Part shown: positions 22,957-31,856 of the stretch, in pieces
Numbering within the stretch: the first letter of the stretch is position 1
Layout: the number at the start of each line of letters is the position of its first letter
Source of the DNA: an uncultured Lentisphaerota bacterium
Lineage (GTDB): Bacteria; Verrucomicrobiota; Kiritimatiellia; CAIQIC01
Assembly: GCA_903896925.1 (NCBI GenBank)
Contig: CAITZM010000158.1
Location: 1 to 41,049 of the forward strand
Direction of reading: 5' to 3'
DNA length: 41,049 nucleotides
Notes under the pieces: model-generated
Databases searched by the model: none
What the model saw: only the letters and a program-made list of their open reading frames with translations
What the model was told of the DNA's origin: nothing
Translations under genes and position numbers: made by a program

Positions 22957-23006
22957 TTCCAGACATTGGAAAACGGAAGGCGTGCTTTTTCCAAGGTTTG
23001 GAAAAA
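22957..23006. repeat. Two TTCCAA/TTGGAA palindromes in tandem
   Basis: The first, at 22957-22971, is TTCCAGACATTGGAA (imperfect). The second, at 22986-23006, is TTTTTCCAA-GGT-TTGGAAAAA (perfect arms of 9). They sit in the gap between two secreted-protein genes, with the second centred 39 bases before the ATG at 23035. Confidence 0.8.
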
Positions 23007-23034
23007 TGGTGCAAGGACGGAAAGGGACAGTCTG

Positions 23035-25308
23035 ATGAGCATGAAAACTGCCGCGGTTGTCTTGAGCTTGCTGCTCTGTGGCGGCTTGGATGTGCAGTCG
23101 GCGGAAAAAGCGCAGCCTGCCGCCAAGCAGCGGAGCGGCGGCGGGAACTATCTCCAGTACGCGCATCCGCCGATCCGCGAGCCGTTCCCCGACCTGCTGA
23201 ATCTCGGCGTGCCGGCGGAGTTGGAGAAACAGAAGCTGGCCGCGCTCGGCTATGTGGATGTGACCGGCGCACCGTTTGGTGCCGACCCGACGGGCCGGCG
23301 CGACTCGACCAAGGCGCTTCAAGCGGCTGTTTTGTTCGCACGCGATCACCAGATGGCCGCCTTCTTTCCTCCGGGCGCCTATCTGCTCTCGGATACGTTG
23401 ACCTGCGTGCAGCAGCTCTATCAACGGACGAACGGTCGGACCTTCGGCGGCAACCGGTTTCCCGTCATGCTGGTCGGTTCGCGCGCGGGGCCGCAACGTC
23501 CGCGCCTGGTGCTGGCGCCGCGCGCCGCCGGTTTCGGCGATCCGGACAAGCCAAAAATCTTTGTGCACTTCTGGTCGCGCGGTTATCTGAACCCGACCAC
23601 GGCGGACCGCGTCGGCGACGGCCTCCCGCCGGAGGTCGAGCAACCGAACATCGGCATGAACCAGGTGCTTGTGAACCTGGACCTCGTCATCGGCGAGGGC
23701 AACGCCGGCGCCATCGCCTTGCGGCATCAGGCCGCGGAAGGGTCGGCCATCGAGGACTGCACGATTGACGCGACGCACGGGCTGACCGGTATCCAGGGCG
23801 GCATCGGCTCCGGCGGCAGCAGCGCGGGCGTGACGGTGATCGGCGGCCGCGTGGGGCTGGATTTCACCGGCTACATGTCCGGCACGCAGCCCACGCCGGT
23901 GATCACCGGCTTCACCTTGAGCGGCCAGACCGAGGCGGCGATCCGCAGCACAAGCCGGCAGACGCTCGTTGCGGTGGGCTTGAAAATCGTCGCCGACCGC
24001 TGCACCGGTCCGCTGATCCAGGTCGGCAAGGGCCTGCAGGCCAATCAAGGCGAACTGACGCTGGTGGATAGCGAGATTGAGTTCAGTGGTACGGCGCTCG
24101 CCCAGTCAGAGCGCGTGGTTGTGTCGTCGGACCGCGGTATCTATCTCGACAACGTCTATGTGAAGGGCGCAACGAAGGTCTGTGTTGATCCGGAACAGAA
24201 GCAAGAGCTCACCGGGAATCCGCAGGGCTGGTTGCACGTGCGGCAATTCGCGGCGCCCAGCAGCCCGCGCGAAAATCAGGGCCACACCTATCGCTACCCG
24301 GTCTATACGGATGGTCATTCGGTCGAGATGGTGCGCACCGTCACGCCCGGCTGCGCACCGCCCTCCGGCCTGCAGGCGCAGCATTTGTGGTCGTCGCAGT
24401 TCCCCAGTTTCGAGTCGCGCGGCGCGGCCAACGTGAAGGACGCGCCCTACAACGCCAAGGGCGATGGCTGCACCGATGATACCGCCGCGCTCCAGCGCGC
24501 CGTGGACGAGCACGACATCGTGTTCCTGCCCAAGGGCTGCTATCTGCTCTCGCGTACGCTCGAGCTGAAACCGCAGACGAAACTCATGGGTGTTGGGCAA
24601 ACGATTTCGCTGCTGGTGCCGGCGGCGTCAGGCGCTTTCGCCGACGCGGCGCATCCTGTCCCGCTGGTGCGCACGTCCGACGCCGCGGAGGCTGGGACCG
24701 TGCTGGCCTTTCTCGGGTTGTACAATCCATCGAACGTGATGGGTGCGCAGTCGTTGCATTGGCGCAGCGGTGGACGCTCGGTCTTTCGCAGCGTGGAAAT
24801 CCACGGCCGGTCGGCCGTGACGCCTGCGCCTGTGATCATCAGCGGCCACGGCGGGGGCCACTGGTACAACTTCCGCGACGCCGCCGCCCGGCCGCTGATC
24901 GAGAACACGCCGGGGCCGTTGCGCTTCTACCAGTACAGCGTGCAGCAGGTGACGAGTGAATTGCGCGGCGCGCAGCACGTCAGCTTCTTCGGCACCAAAT
25001 ATGAGGGCAACAAGCCCATGCTGGCCATCAGCGACTGTGACCACATCCGCCTATTCGGCCATGGCGGCAACGCCAAGGGCGCTGCCGGCGCCTCGTTGTT
25101 CGTCTTCGAGCGGACGCCGAATTTCCTCTTCGCCAACGGCGTGGACGGACCGACGAAGATCGGCAGCAAGAGTTTGAGCCATCGGGAGGGCAGTACCGAT
25201 CCACGCGAGTGGCACATGCTGATCGAACGCCGGTCGGGCGGCGACGAATTCAAGCTGCCGCCGCTGGAGCGGCCGGTGCTCTGCCAGCGCGGTTCACCGG
25301 ATGAATGA
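23035..25308 (+). CDS. Secreted double beta-helix protein, pectate-lyase-3/GH55-like
   Basis: 757 residues with a signal peptide (LSLLLCGGLDVQSA). Two pectate-lyase-3-type repeats begin with the usual signature: GAPFGADPTGRRDSTKALQA with FFPPGAYLLSDTL (residues about 80-140), and DAPYNAKGDGCTDDTAALQR with VFLPKGCYLLSRTLEL (residues about 480-530). This two-helix layout is that of GH55-like exo-beta-1,3-glucanases and related enzymes, but the substrate is uncertain. The ATG at 23035 is 8 bases after AAAGGG; the longer open frame before it is only read-through of the palindromes. It is followed 13 bases later by rhaM, suggesting co-transcription and a rhamnose-bearing target. Confidence 0.8.
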   Translation: MSMKTAAVVLSLLLCGGLDVQSAEKAQPAAKQRSGGGNYLQYAHPPIREPFPDLLNLGVPAELEKQKLAALGYVDVTGAPFGADPTGRRDSTKALQAAVLFARDHQMAAFFPPGAYLLSDTLTCVQQLYQRTNGRTFGGNRFPVMLVGSRAGPQRPRLVLAPRAAGFGDPDKPKIFVHFWSRGYLNPTTADRVGDGLPPEVEQPNIGMNQVLVNLDLVIGEGNAGAIALRHQAAEGSAIEDCTIDATHGLTGIQGGIGSGGSSAGVTVIGGRVGLDFTGYMSGTQPTPVITGFTLSGQTEAAIRSTSRQTLVAVGLKIVADRCTGPLIQVGKGLQANQGELTLVDSEIEFSGTALAQSERVVVSSDRGIYLDNVYVKGATKVCVDPEQKQELTGNPQGWLHVRQFAAPSSPRENQGHTYRYPVYTDGHSVEMVRTVTPGCAPPSGLQAQHLWSSQFPSFESRGAANVKDAPYNAKGDGCTDDTAALQRAVDEHDIVFLPKGCYLLSRTLELKPQTKLMGVGQTISLLVPAASGAFADAAHPVPLVRTSDAAEAGTVLAFLGLYNPSNVMGAQSLHWRSGGRSVFRSVEIHGRSAVTPAPVIISGHGGGHWYNFRDAAARPLIENTPGPLRFYQYSVQQVTSELRGAQHVSFFGTKYEGNKPMLAISDCDHIRLFGHGGNAKGAAGASLFVFERTPNFLFANGVDGPTKIGSKSLSHREGSTDPREWHMLIERRSGGDEFKLPPLERPVLCQRGSPDE

Positions 25309-25321
25309 AAAGGAGAGTGCC

Positions 25322-25660
25322 ATGCAACGCTACGGATCCGTCATCGCCGTCAAAGCCGAAAAGCTCGCAGAGTACAAACGCCTGCACGCGGCCGTCTGGC
25401 CCGGCGTGTTGCGGATGATCAAACAGTGCCATATCCGCAACTACTCGATTTACCTGAGAAAAATGCCGGACGGGCAGTTCTACCTCTTCAGCTACTTCGA
25501 ATACGTCGGCGCTGACTTCCCCGGCGACATGGCGCAGATGGCCGCCGACGCCGAGACGCAGCGCTGGTGGGCGGTCTGCAAGCCGTGCCAAGAGCCGCTG
25601 CCCGACCGCGCGGAGGGCGAGTGGTGGGCCGCCGCCGAGGAAGTGTTCCACTGCGATTGA
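25322..25660 (+). CDS. rhaM: L-rhamnose mutarotase
   Basis: 112 residues, about the normal size of RhaM (E. coli protein 104). It interconverts alpha and beta anomers of L-rhamnose in the cytoplasm. The active-site histidine is present as H22 in YKRLHAAVWPGV, and NYSIYLRKMPDGQFYLFSYFEY and QRWWAVCKPCQEPLP match the family's other conserved stretches. An upstream in-frame ATG at 25301 overlaps the preceding stop, but AGGAG at 25311-25315 places the start at 25322. It is the last recognisable member of the carbohydrate cluster. Confidence 0.92.
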   Translation: MQRYGSVIAVKAEKLAEYKRLHAAVWPGVLRMIKQCHIRNYSIYLRKMPDGQFYLFSYFEYVGADFPGDMAQMAADAETQRWWAVCKPCQEPLPDRAEGEWWAAAEEVFHCD

Positions 25661-26061
25661 TTTGAACATCGAACAGCGAACATCCAACCCGGCTTCGCCC
25701 AGCGACTGCGCCGGGGCAAGCATCGAACCCGGCTTCACCCGGAGGCTGCGCCGGGGTAAGCATCGAAGTCCGGAAGGGGGATGAGTCGGTTGCATGCGAC
25801 ACGTGCCCAAGCCACCAGGCTGTCTCTGCATGGACGGGTTTCGAGCCCTGCGAGTCCCGCCGGAAACGGCATCCTCGCTGTGCGCGGGCTCGGCGCGAGC
25901 ATGGCTCCTATAAGTGGCTTGACTTGGTTGGGCGGCGCGAGAAAATGCCCGCAGGGTTGTTCAGTGCCCGCGTGCGGTCGAGGAACAACATGCTGCCATT
26001 GACCACGCCCAGGCGCTTTCTTGTTCTGGCTGGGTCAATTGAACTCATAGGGAGGTTTCAG
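25661..26061. other. Intergenic region with 40-bp tandem repeat
   Basis: This 401-base gap separates the sugar cluster from the ankyrin/HEAT gene. GAACATCGAACAGCGAACATC precursors at about 25663-25684 lead into two similar 40-base units (25681-25720 and 25721-25760), each with a CCCGGCTTC core and GCGCCGGGG, and a partial third unit from 25761. The rest (25774-26050) shows no gene I can support. A good ribosome site, GGAGG at 26051-26055, precedes the next ATG. Confidence 0.65.
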
Positions 26062-28179
26062 ATGAACTGCCGTCGATGCGCTATGATCGTGGGAATCCTA
26101 CTGTTCTTCGTCTCGGTTGCCGCATGGGCAGGGCGGGAGGAGGACAATGCGCTGTTCTCCGCCGTGAACCAAGGCGACCGGGCGGCGGCAGAAAAAGCCC
26201 TGAAGGCCGGGGCCAGCCCGGAGGCTCGGCTGATGAACGGCGATACGCCGCTGAAAATCGCCGAGCGCAAGGGGTTCGCCGACCTCGTGCAGCTCCTGGG
26301 CGGCGGCGCCACCCCTTCGACCCCCGCAACCACCTCGGCTCCCGCGCCTGCCCCCGAACCCGCCGTGCCCGCTCCGTCGTCCATGAAACCGGTCGAACCG
26401 GTGGCTGCGCCAGCGCCAAAGGAACCGGCAGCCGCGCCGGCTCCGCAAGCACCGGCGGTTGCGCCAGCGCCGCCAGCCTCTCCGCCTGCTGCGAAACTGC
26501 AGCGGCCTGCCGGCGTTGCCGTGCCCGGGCTCCAGCCGCTGCTGGCCTCCAAGGCCCTCGCCGGCGAATACAACGGCATTGTGGTGGACTTCCTCGTGGA
26601 AGAGGGGCAGGGCATGATCTCTGCGGAACAGCGCCGGCAGGCGCTGGACCAGCTCGTGACTTCGCTCAAGGAGAAGGCCCACGTGACGAAGGACGAGCAG
26701 CTCACGATGTCGCTCGGTGTGCTGACCGGCATCGGCATGGGTGCGGCCCGCGACGACATCGTCTCGGACGCCGGCTCCGACGTCGAAAGCTCATATGCCA
26801 AGGATTGGGATGACTGGATCGGGGCGGCCTTCCAGCTGGTCCACGCGGGCTACAAACAGGAGGCCGCCGATTTCTTCGAGTTCGGGATGAAGCACATTCC
26901 GTATCCCGAGATGCAGGCCCGGTGCGTCAAGGGCCTGGCCGCAGCGCGGCCGGACAGCGCCTATGCTTTCCTGATGGCGGCGCTGAAGGATCCGGACGAG
27001 GAGAAGGTCAATGTGGCCCTGCGCCTGCTGGGCTGGCTGGCTTCCGACAAGGAGCTGCCCAAGGACAAGCACGACGCGATTATCGAAAAGCTGAGCGAGT
27101 ACTCGCAGGGCATCTTGCATGCGAATGCCTTCCGGAGCGCGATCTACGGGCTCGACGTAGCCGGCGACCCGCGCGCCGTCCCCGCGCTGAGCCGCTTCAA
27201 GAAGGGGTTCGGCATCAGTTCGGAGGACAAGCGCGCCGCCCTGCGCAGCCTGCTGCTCACCTACAAGGACACGGACGTCATCGACATCCTGAAAGGCATG
27301 ACCAAGGGCGGCCTCATGACGCTCAACAGCCCGTGGGACAATTTCTACGCTGGGAGCCTGCTGGTCGAGGCGGGTGACGAGACTGGCTTCGCGTGGTCGC
27401 AGAAGCAGCTCGAGCAGGTGCGCAAGAGCTTCCTGTCCTCCGACAAGGATCCGGAATTGCGCCCGGACATCGTGCGCGTCCTGGTGAAGCACGGTGGCGC
27501 GCGCGGCGGCAAGGTGCTGGCCGCGACCGTCGACCTCTACCGCGACGACCAGTGGCTCAAGACCTGGATCGCCATCGGCATGCTCGAGCTGGGCGACAAG
27601 GCGAAGATTGACCTTGTGAAGAAGAGCCTCGAGAACCCCGAGTGGGATTACACCTCGGTCCGCATCGTCGAAGCGCTGGCAAAGCACGGCGACTACTCCG
27701 GCCTGCCGGTCCTGCAGGAACTGATCTGCAAGCGGCCCCCGAAACGCAGCGCGGGGCTGCAACTGCTCAGCGCACTCGCGGGGCAGAAGGACACCACGAA
27801 GGACGAGAACCGGCGGCTGGCCGACCTGCGCATCCAGATCGCCAAGGCGCTGGCGCGGATCGGCAGGGCGGAAGGCGTCCCCTTGCTCCAGTTGTTGCTG
27901 AAGGATGAAAACAAATACGTGCGGTCCACCGCGGCCATCGCGCTGACGGAACTGAAGATACCGGAGGCGCTGGACGGTTTGGCCCAGGCTGTCGGTACGG
28001 ACTACGGCGCCGTGGGCGGACGCTCCAGGAATCCCGAAGTCCGGGCCCACGTCGTGCGCTTGGCCGCGATGCGCTTCCCGGCCGATCCGCGTACGGCCAC
28101 GCTCCTCAGCGCCGCTGCCGGTTCGCCCCATCCGTCGGTGCGCTTCCTGGCGCTGGCGCTGGGGGCGAAGGTCCCCTGA
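26062..28179 (+). CDS. Exported ankyrin plus HEAT-repeat protein with Pro/Ala-rich linker
   Basis: 705 residues. A signal peptide (MIVGILLFFVSVAAWAG region) is followed by a short ankyrin segment (residues about 28-80: LFSAVNQGDRAAAEKALKAGASPE, then NGDTPLKIAERKG). A proline/alanine-rich linker covers about 85-155. The rest is a long helical solenoid of HEAT-like repeats (for example VNVALRLLGWLASD, RIVEALAKHGDYSGLPVL, YVRSTAAIALTELKIPEALD, VRFLALALGA). Such proteins are scaffolds for protein-protein contacts; no enzymatic motif is visible. GGAGG 6 bases before the ATG at 26062 decides the start. It has no clear link to the sugar cluster. Confidence 0.8.
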   Translation: MNCRRCAMIVGILLFFVSVAAWAGREEDNALFSAVNQGDRAAAEKALKAGASPEARLMNGDTPLKIAERKGFADLVQLLGGGATPSTPATTSAPAPAPEPAVPAPSSMKPVEPVAAPAPKEPAAAPAPQAPAVAPAPPASPPAAKLQRPAGVAVPGLQPLLASKALAGEYNGIVVDFLVEEGQGMISAEQRRQALDQLVTSLKEKAHVTKDEQLTMSLGVLTGIGMGAARDDIVSDAGSDVESSYAKDWDDWIGAAFQLVHAGYKQEAADFFEFGMKHIPYPEMQARCVKGLAAARPDSAYAFLMAALKDPDEEKVNVALRLLGWLASDKELPKDKHDAIIEKLSEYSQGILHANAFRSAIYGLDVAGDPRAVPALSRFKKGFGISSEDKRAALRSLLLTYKDTDVIDILKGMTKGGLMTLNSPWDNFYAGSLLVEAGDETGFAWSQKQLEQVRKSFLSSDKDPELRPDIVRVLVKHGGARGGKVLAATVDLYRDDQWLKTWIAIGMLELGDKAKIDLVKKSLENPEWDYTSVRIVEALAKHGDYSGLPVLQELICKRPPKRSAGLQLLSALAGQKDTTKDENRRLADLRIQIAKALARIGRAEGVPLLQLLLKDENKYVRSTAAIALTELKIPEALDGLAQAVGTDYGAVGGRSRNPEVRAHVVRLAAMRFPADPRTATLLSAAAGSPHPSVRFLALALGAKVP

Positions 28180-28578
28180 GCCGCCGCCAGACCGCGTCTT
28201 GGGCGAATGCCGGTCTTGCATTGCGATTGATTCCGGTACAGCCGGGATCACCGATCCCGGCTACAGGTGCGGAGGAGGCTCCGTTGAAACGGCGGGCAAG
28301 CCCGACCCTGAGAGCGCTGGACTGGAGGTGCACATTTGCTGTCGCGATGAGGCCTCTCATGGAAGCCGCGCCTTGCCGTTTGCTGCGCGATTGTTCTGCA
28401 ACCGGCATTGACTTTGCAGGGCGGCTCGTGAAAATGCGCGCGTGATTTTTCAAGGTCATCGTCTGGCGGAAAAGCGACGCTCCTGCGGCGGGCACGCCCC
28501 GGCAGGGTCGTCTACATTTTCAAGCGGCGTTCACGTCCACCCACACACCCGAGCCGCTGCGGTCGGGAAAGGTTGAGC
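28180..28578. other. Intergenic region with one strong hairpin
   Basis: In this 399-base gap the only clear structure is AGCCGGGATC-ACC-GATCCCGGCT at 28240-28262, a perfect 10-base stem with a 3-base loop. No T tract follows, so it is more like a dispersed palindrome than a terminator. Open frames in the gap have no supported product. Confidence 0.6.
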
Positions 28579-29472
28579 ATGGCAAACAATATTCTTATCA
28601 GGTCGCTCCTGCATCCCGCCCAGGCGGTGAAGAGCTTGGTGGCCATCCTGGAGCAGATCGGCACCCGGCAGACGCAGCTCGAGGCCCGCATCGAGCTGCT
28701 GTCGAAAAATATCGAGAAACTGCACGAGGCGCAGATGGCCCGGTCGCTGGACGTCATGCTGAAGCTTGAACAGCTGGCACCCTCGGGCAAGGACTTCGCC
28801 GGCCGGCTCGAGACCCGGCATCCCGTGGCCGTATATTCCGACGACCACAAGTTCCCGCGCGGCACGGCGAATGACAACACCCGCTCCCTGCGTTTCGTCC
28901 GGAAAGTCGAAGAAGCGCTGGGGCCGAACCTGAAGGTCATGGACCTGGGCTGCAGCGGGGGCGGCCTCGTATTGAACTTCATCCAGCGGGGGCATTTTGC
29001 CATGGGGTTGGAAGGCAGCGATTACTCGCTCAAGAACCAGCGGGCCGAGTGGGCGCTCTTGCGGAAAAATCTGATGACGTGCGATATCACGAAGCCGTTC
29101 GCGCTCCTGGATGAGCACGGCCAGCCCCTGCAGTTCGATCTGATTACAGCCTGGGAAGTGCTGGAGCACATCCAGGTCGCTGATCTCGCCGTGCTGCTGG
29201 CCAATATTGCCAAGCATCTCGCCCCGCAGGGCCGCTTTATGGCCTCGGTGGCCACGTTCCCCGACAAGGATCCCGCTACCGGGGCCATCTGGCATGTGAC
29301 GTTGGAGACCCGCGAGTGGTGGTGGGAGTTCTTCAGGAAGAACGGATTTCTGGTCGATGAGGGAATGAAATTCGAAGCGCGCGACTTTCCGCGGGGAGGC
29401 GGGCAGCCCGGGGATTGGGATGCCCTCGCCCAGCCGCACATGGGCTTCCATGTGATCGTCAAGAGGGCCTAG
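28579..29472 (+). CDS. SAM-dependent class I methyltransferase with coiled-coil N-terminus
   Basis: 297 residues, cytoplasmic. Residues about 20-70 form a charged heptad-like helix (TQLEARIELLSKNIEKLHEAQ). The methyltransferase core starts with motif I, VMDLGCSGGGLVLNFI (residues about 115-130), then the acidic GLEGSDYS and the post-motif FDLITAWEVLEHI, as in Methyltransf_23-type enzymes. These often modify sugars, lipids or small metabolites. ATG at 28579 is preferred over the in-frame TTG at 28573 because AAAGG at 28568-28572 lies 6 bases away. Substrate unknown. Confidence 0.8.
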   Translation: MANNILIRSLLHPAQAVKSLVAILEQIGTRQTQLEARIELLSKNIEKLHEAQMARSLDVMLKLEQLAPSGKDFAGRLETRHPVAVYSDDHKFPRGTANDNTRSLRFVRKVEEALGPNLKVMDLGCSGGGLVLNFIQRGHFAMGLEGSDYSLKNQRAEWALLRKNLMTCDITKPFALLDEHGQPLQFDLITAWEVLEHIQVADLAVLLANIAKHLAPQGRFMASVATFPDKDPATGAIWHVTLETREWWWEFFRKNGFLVDEGMKFEARDFPRGGGQPGDWDALAQPHMGFHVIVKRA

Positions 29473-29527
29473 GCCCCATTGCCGGGACACGCTCCCGCCG
29501 GTGCGGTTTGCGCCTGACTGTCGCCCA

Positions 29528-30301
29528 ATGAGCCCGATGCACACGTTGGAATTCCAGCACTACGCCGCCCTGTTTCTGGCCGCGCTGGTCGCCGGCTTTG
29601 TGGATGCCATCGCCGGCGGCGGCGGGATCATCACCCTGCCGGCCCTGATGGCCGTCGGGCTGCCGCCGCACCTGGTGCTCGGCACCAACAAACTGCAGGC
29701 CTGTTTCGGCAGCGCGATGGCGACCTGGCGCTATGCCGGCCGGGGGCTGATGGAAATCCGCAAGATGGGCCTGCTCATCGCCTGCACCGCGTTGGGTGCC
29801 GCCGCGGGCACGCTGACGATCCAGCACCTCTCGCAGGAGGTCCTGCGCCACATCATGGTCGTGCTGCTCCTCGTGCTGTTCATCTACACCTGCCTCGCAC
29901 GCGACTTCGGCGGGGTCCATAAGCCACACCGGATTCCGCACCACGTCTTCGCGGTTCTCTTCGGCCTGCTGCTGGGGTTCTACGACGGCTTCTTCGGCCC
30001 CGGCACCGGCACCTTCTGGACCGTCGCCTTCGTAGTTCTGGCAGGGCTTGACCTGCGCCGGGCCACCGGCCACACCAAGGTCGTCAACTTCACCAGCAAC
30101 CTGGTCGCCTTGGTCTTCTTCCTCGCCGCCGGACAGGTGCTGCTGCTGGTGGGTTTGCTCATGGGCGTCGGCCAGGCGCTCGGCGCGTTCCTCGGCGCGC
30201 ACCTGGTGCTCCACCGCGGTATCCGTTTCATCCGCGTCTTCTTCCTCGGCGTCGTCGCGCTCACGCTCGCCCGCCTGCTCTACACCACCTATCTGCGGTG
30301 A
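29528..30301 (+). CDS. TauE/SafE family permease (TSUP)
   Basis: 257 residues, about eight membrane segments. The N-terminal AGFVDAIAGGGGIITLPALM and LVLGTNKLQACFGS, and the second half GFYDGFFGPGTGTF followed by ATGHTKVVNFTSN, are the two halves of the TauE/SafE family. Members export sulfite, sulfoacetate or related anions. It closely follows the YfcA pattern. An upstream in-frame GTG at 29501 is possible but adds a non-membrane stretch; the ATG at 29528 is preferred. It faces the minus-strand genes across a short convergent gap. Confidence 0.88.
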   Translation: MSPMHTLEFQHYAALFLAALVAGFVDAIAGGGGIITLPALMAVGLPPHLVLGTNKLQACFGSAMATWRYAGRGLMEIRKMGLLIACTALGAAAGTLTIQHLSQEVLRHIMVVLLLVLFIYTCLARDFGGVHKPHRIPHHVFAVLFGLLLGFYDGFFGPGTGTFWTVAFVVLAGLDLRRATGHTKVVNFTSNLVALVFFLAAGQVLLLVGLLMGVGQALGAFLGAHLVLHRGIRFIRVFFLGVVALTLARLLYTTYLR

Positions 30302-30332
30302 CGCTGTGTCCCGCCCGGCTATGCGCTATGCG

Positions 30333-30540
30333 TCATTCCAAGGGCGTGGTGTCCGCATTCGCTCGTAGTGTCACGTTGGCCAGTTGGCCGTGGAACGAGT
30401 GGTCGGGGACGGAGAGATATTGGCGGCTGTTGCCGTAGCGGCGGGAGGGCGCGTCGGACGCTCGTCCCACCAGGTGTCCATCCACGTAGACGCACACCTG
30501 CCGCTCATGGAGGGTGACAGAATGTGCGAAGCATATACGC
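30333..30540 (-). pseudogene. C-terminal remnant of a LamG-domain gene
   Basis: On the minus strand an open frame without a start ends at TGA (30333-30335). It reads HSVTLHERQVCVYVDGHLVG, then RQYLSVPDHSFHGQLANV, the last strands of a LamG/concanavalin-like domain. Upstream the similarity fades at about 30540, just before the stop of the Gfo/Idh gene. No promoter or start is visible. It looks like the tail of a larger secreted protein whose 5' part was lost by deletion. Confidence 0.6.
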
Positions 30541-30592
30541 GGCAGGCGCTGGCCAACTCAGGTGCGGAACTCCCCTGACACCCGGAAACGGT

Positions 30593-31714
30593 TCACGCCG
30601 GCTTGAGCCAGGCGTGCTCGCGGGCGGCGCGGTAAAGGGTTTCCATCGCGCCGACGCGGGCGGCGGCCTCGCGCGCGGGAACGGCGCCCGGGCCGGCCTT
30701 GCCGGCGACGGCTTCGAGGAACTGGTCGAGCGGGCTGGGGAGGCTCTCCGGCAGTTTCTTCCAGGCGCGCATGCCGTCGGCACCCTCGACCTTGGCGCTC
30801 TTGAAGAAGAGTTGGCCGCGGTAGATCATCGCGTGGCCCTCGGTGCCGCTGATCAGCGTGGTCACCGGGTTCTCCACATCCACCCAGCCGGCGGCGAAAC
30901 TCGCGGTGACGCCGTTCTTGAAGCGCAGCATCGCCTCGCCGGATTCGTCGCAGTCGGTGCCGTATTTGCCGCTCACGCCCTTGATGTCGGCGGTGACCGA
31001 CTCCAGGTCGCCGAAGAACCACATCAGCAAATCAAGGACATGCGTGCCGAGGTCGCCAAAGCCGCCGCCGCCGGATTGCTTGACGTCGGCCATCCAGCGG
31101 AACTCGCCGTCGAAGATCCCGGCCAGCGCGCCGTCGTGGCAGTTGGAGCAGCGGGCGCGGGTGATCTTGCCGAAGCTGCCCTTGGCGATCTGGTCCTTGA
31201 GGAAGCGGTGTGCGCCGATGCCGCGCTGGTAGTAGCCGGTAGTGAACCAGACGCCTGACTTCTCGATGGCGTCGGCCATCGTGCGCGCGTCGGTGGTGGC
31301 GATGCCGAGCGGCTTCTCGACAAACATCGGCTTCTTCGCCGCAGCGACCAAGGGGACGAGTTCAGCGTGCCGGAAGGTCTCGGAGCAGATGATGACGCCG
31401 GCGATTTCACTGTCGCCCAGGATATCGCCGAGGTTCTTGACGACCTGCGAGCCGCAGATCTCCGCGCGCTTGGCGGCGCGCTGCGCGTCGGGGTCCCAGA
31501 CGCTCTTTAGCTTCAGGCCCGGCGTGGACTTGATGTGCTCGAGGTAACCCGGCGCGTGGATGTGCGCGCCACCGACGAGCGCGATAGAGACCACCGGCGC
31601 CGCCGCTTGCGCGAAGGCTTCCGGCATCACCGCCGCGCCGGCCGTAGCCACTGCCAGTGTCCGCACAAAATCTCTCCTCGTGAAAGCGCCCGCCCCGGTT
31701 TCTGTCGTTTGCAT
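30593..31714 (-). CDS. Tat-exported Gfo/Idh/MocA family oxidoreductase
   Basis: 373 residues. The N-terminus FTRRDFVRTLAVATAGAAV is a twin-arginine signal, so the protein folds with NAD(P) in the cytoplasm before export, as seen for many PVC-group members. The Rossmann part begins VSIALVGGAHIHAPGYLEHI and includes FVEKPLGIAT, the EKP motif. The C-terminal part includes GGGGFGDLGTHVLDLLMWFFG. Such enzymes oxidise or reduce sugars and inositols. The start at 31714 is chosen because AGGAG lies 5 bases upstream on the minus strand; the open frame extends 32 residues further without a signal. Confidence 0.85.
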   Translation of the reverse strand: MQTTETGAGAFTRRDFVRTLAVATAGAAVMPEAFAQAAAPVVSIALVGGAHIHAPGYLEHIKSTPGLKLKSVWDPDAQRAAKRAEICGSQVVKNLGDILGDSEIAGVIICSETFRHAELVPLVAAAKKPMFVEKPLGIATTDARTMADAIEKSGVWFTTGYYQRGIGAHRFLKDQIAKGSFGKITRARCSNCHDGALAGIFDGEFRWMADVKQSGGGGFGDLGTHVLDLLMWFFGDLESVTADIKGVSGKYGTDCDESGEAMLRFKNGVTASFAAGWVDVENPVTTLISGTEGHAMIYRGQLFFKSAKVEGADGMRAWKKLPESLPSPLDQFLEAVAGKAGPGAVPAREAAARVGAMETLYRAAREHAWLKPA

Positions 31715-31763
31715 AGGTTCTCCTGTGAAAGCAACGCCATGCTGTCGTCCGTTTGCATGGCAC

Positions 31764-31792
31764 GAAAACAGCGGCAGCGTACCCGCTGCCGC
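31764..31792 (-). terminator. Likely Rho-independent terminator after the MBOAT/SGNH pair
   Basis: On the minus strand GCGGCAGCG-GGTA-CGCTGCCGC (31771-31792) is a perfect 9-base stem, followed by TGTTTTC. It lies about 65 bases after the stop of the SGNH gene and before the oxidoreductase start. Confidence 0.6.
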
Positions 31793-31856
31793 GGCAGATG
31801 CCAATCCCATCGTTGCGTGATCCGCCGCGGCCGTAGGGTTCAGGTTTTAGTCTGAA

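Noticed and set aside
22966..23034. Upstream extension of the double beta-helix gene
   Set aside because: The extra residues (FSKVWKN and similar) come from translating TTCCAA palindromes; ribosome site and signal peptide support 23035.
25681..25773. CRISPR array from the 40-base repeats
   Set aside because: Only two and a part units, directly adjacent without spacers, and no cas genes.
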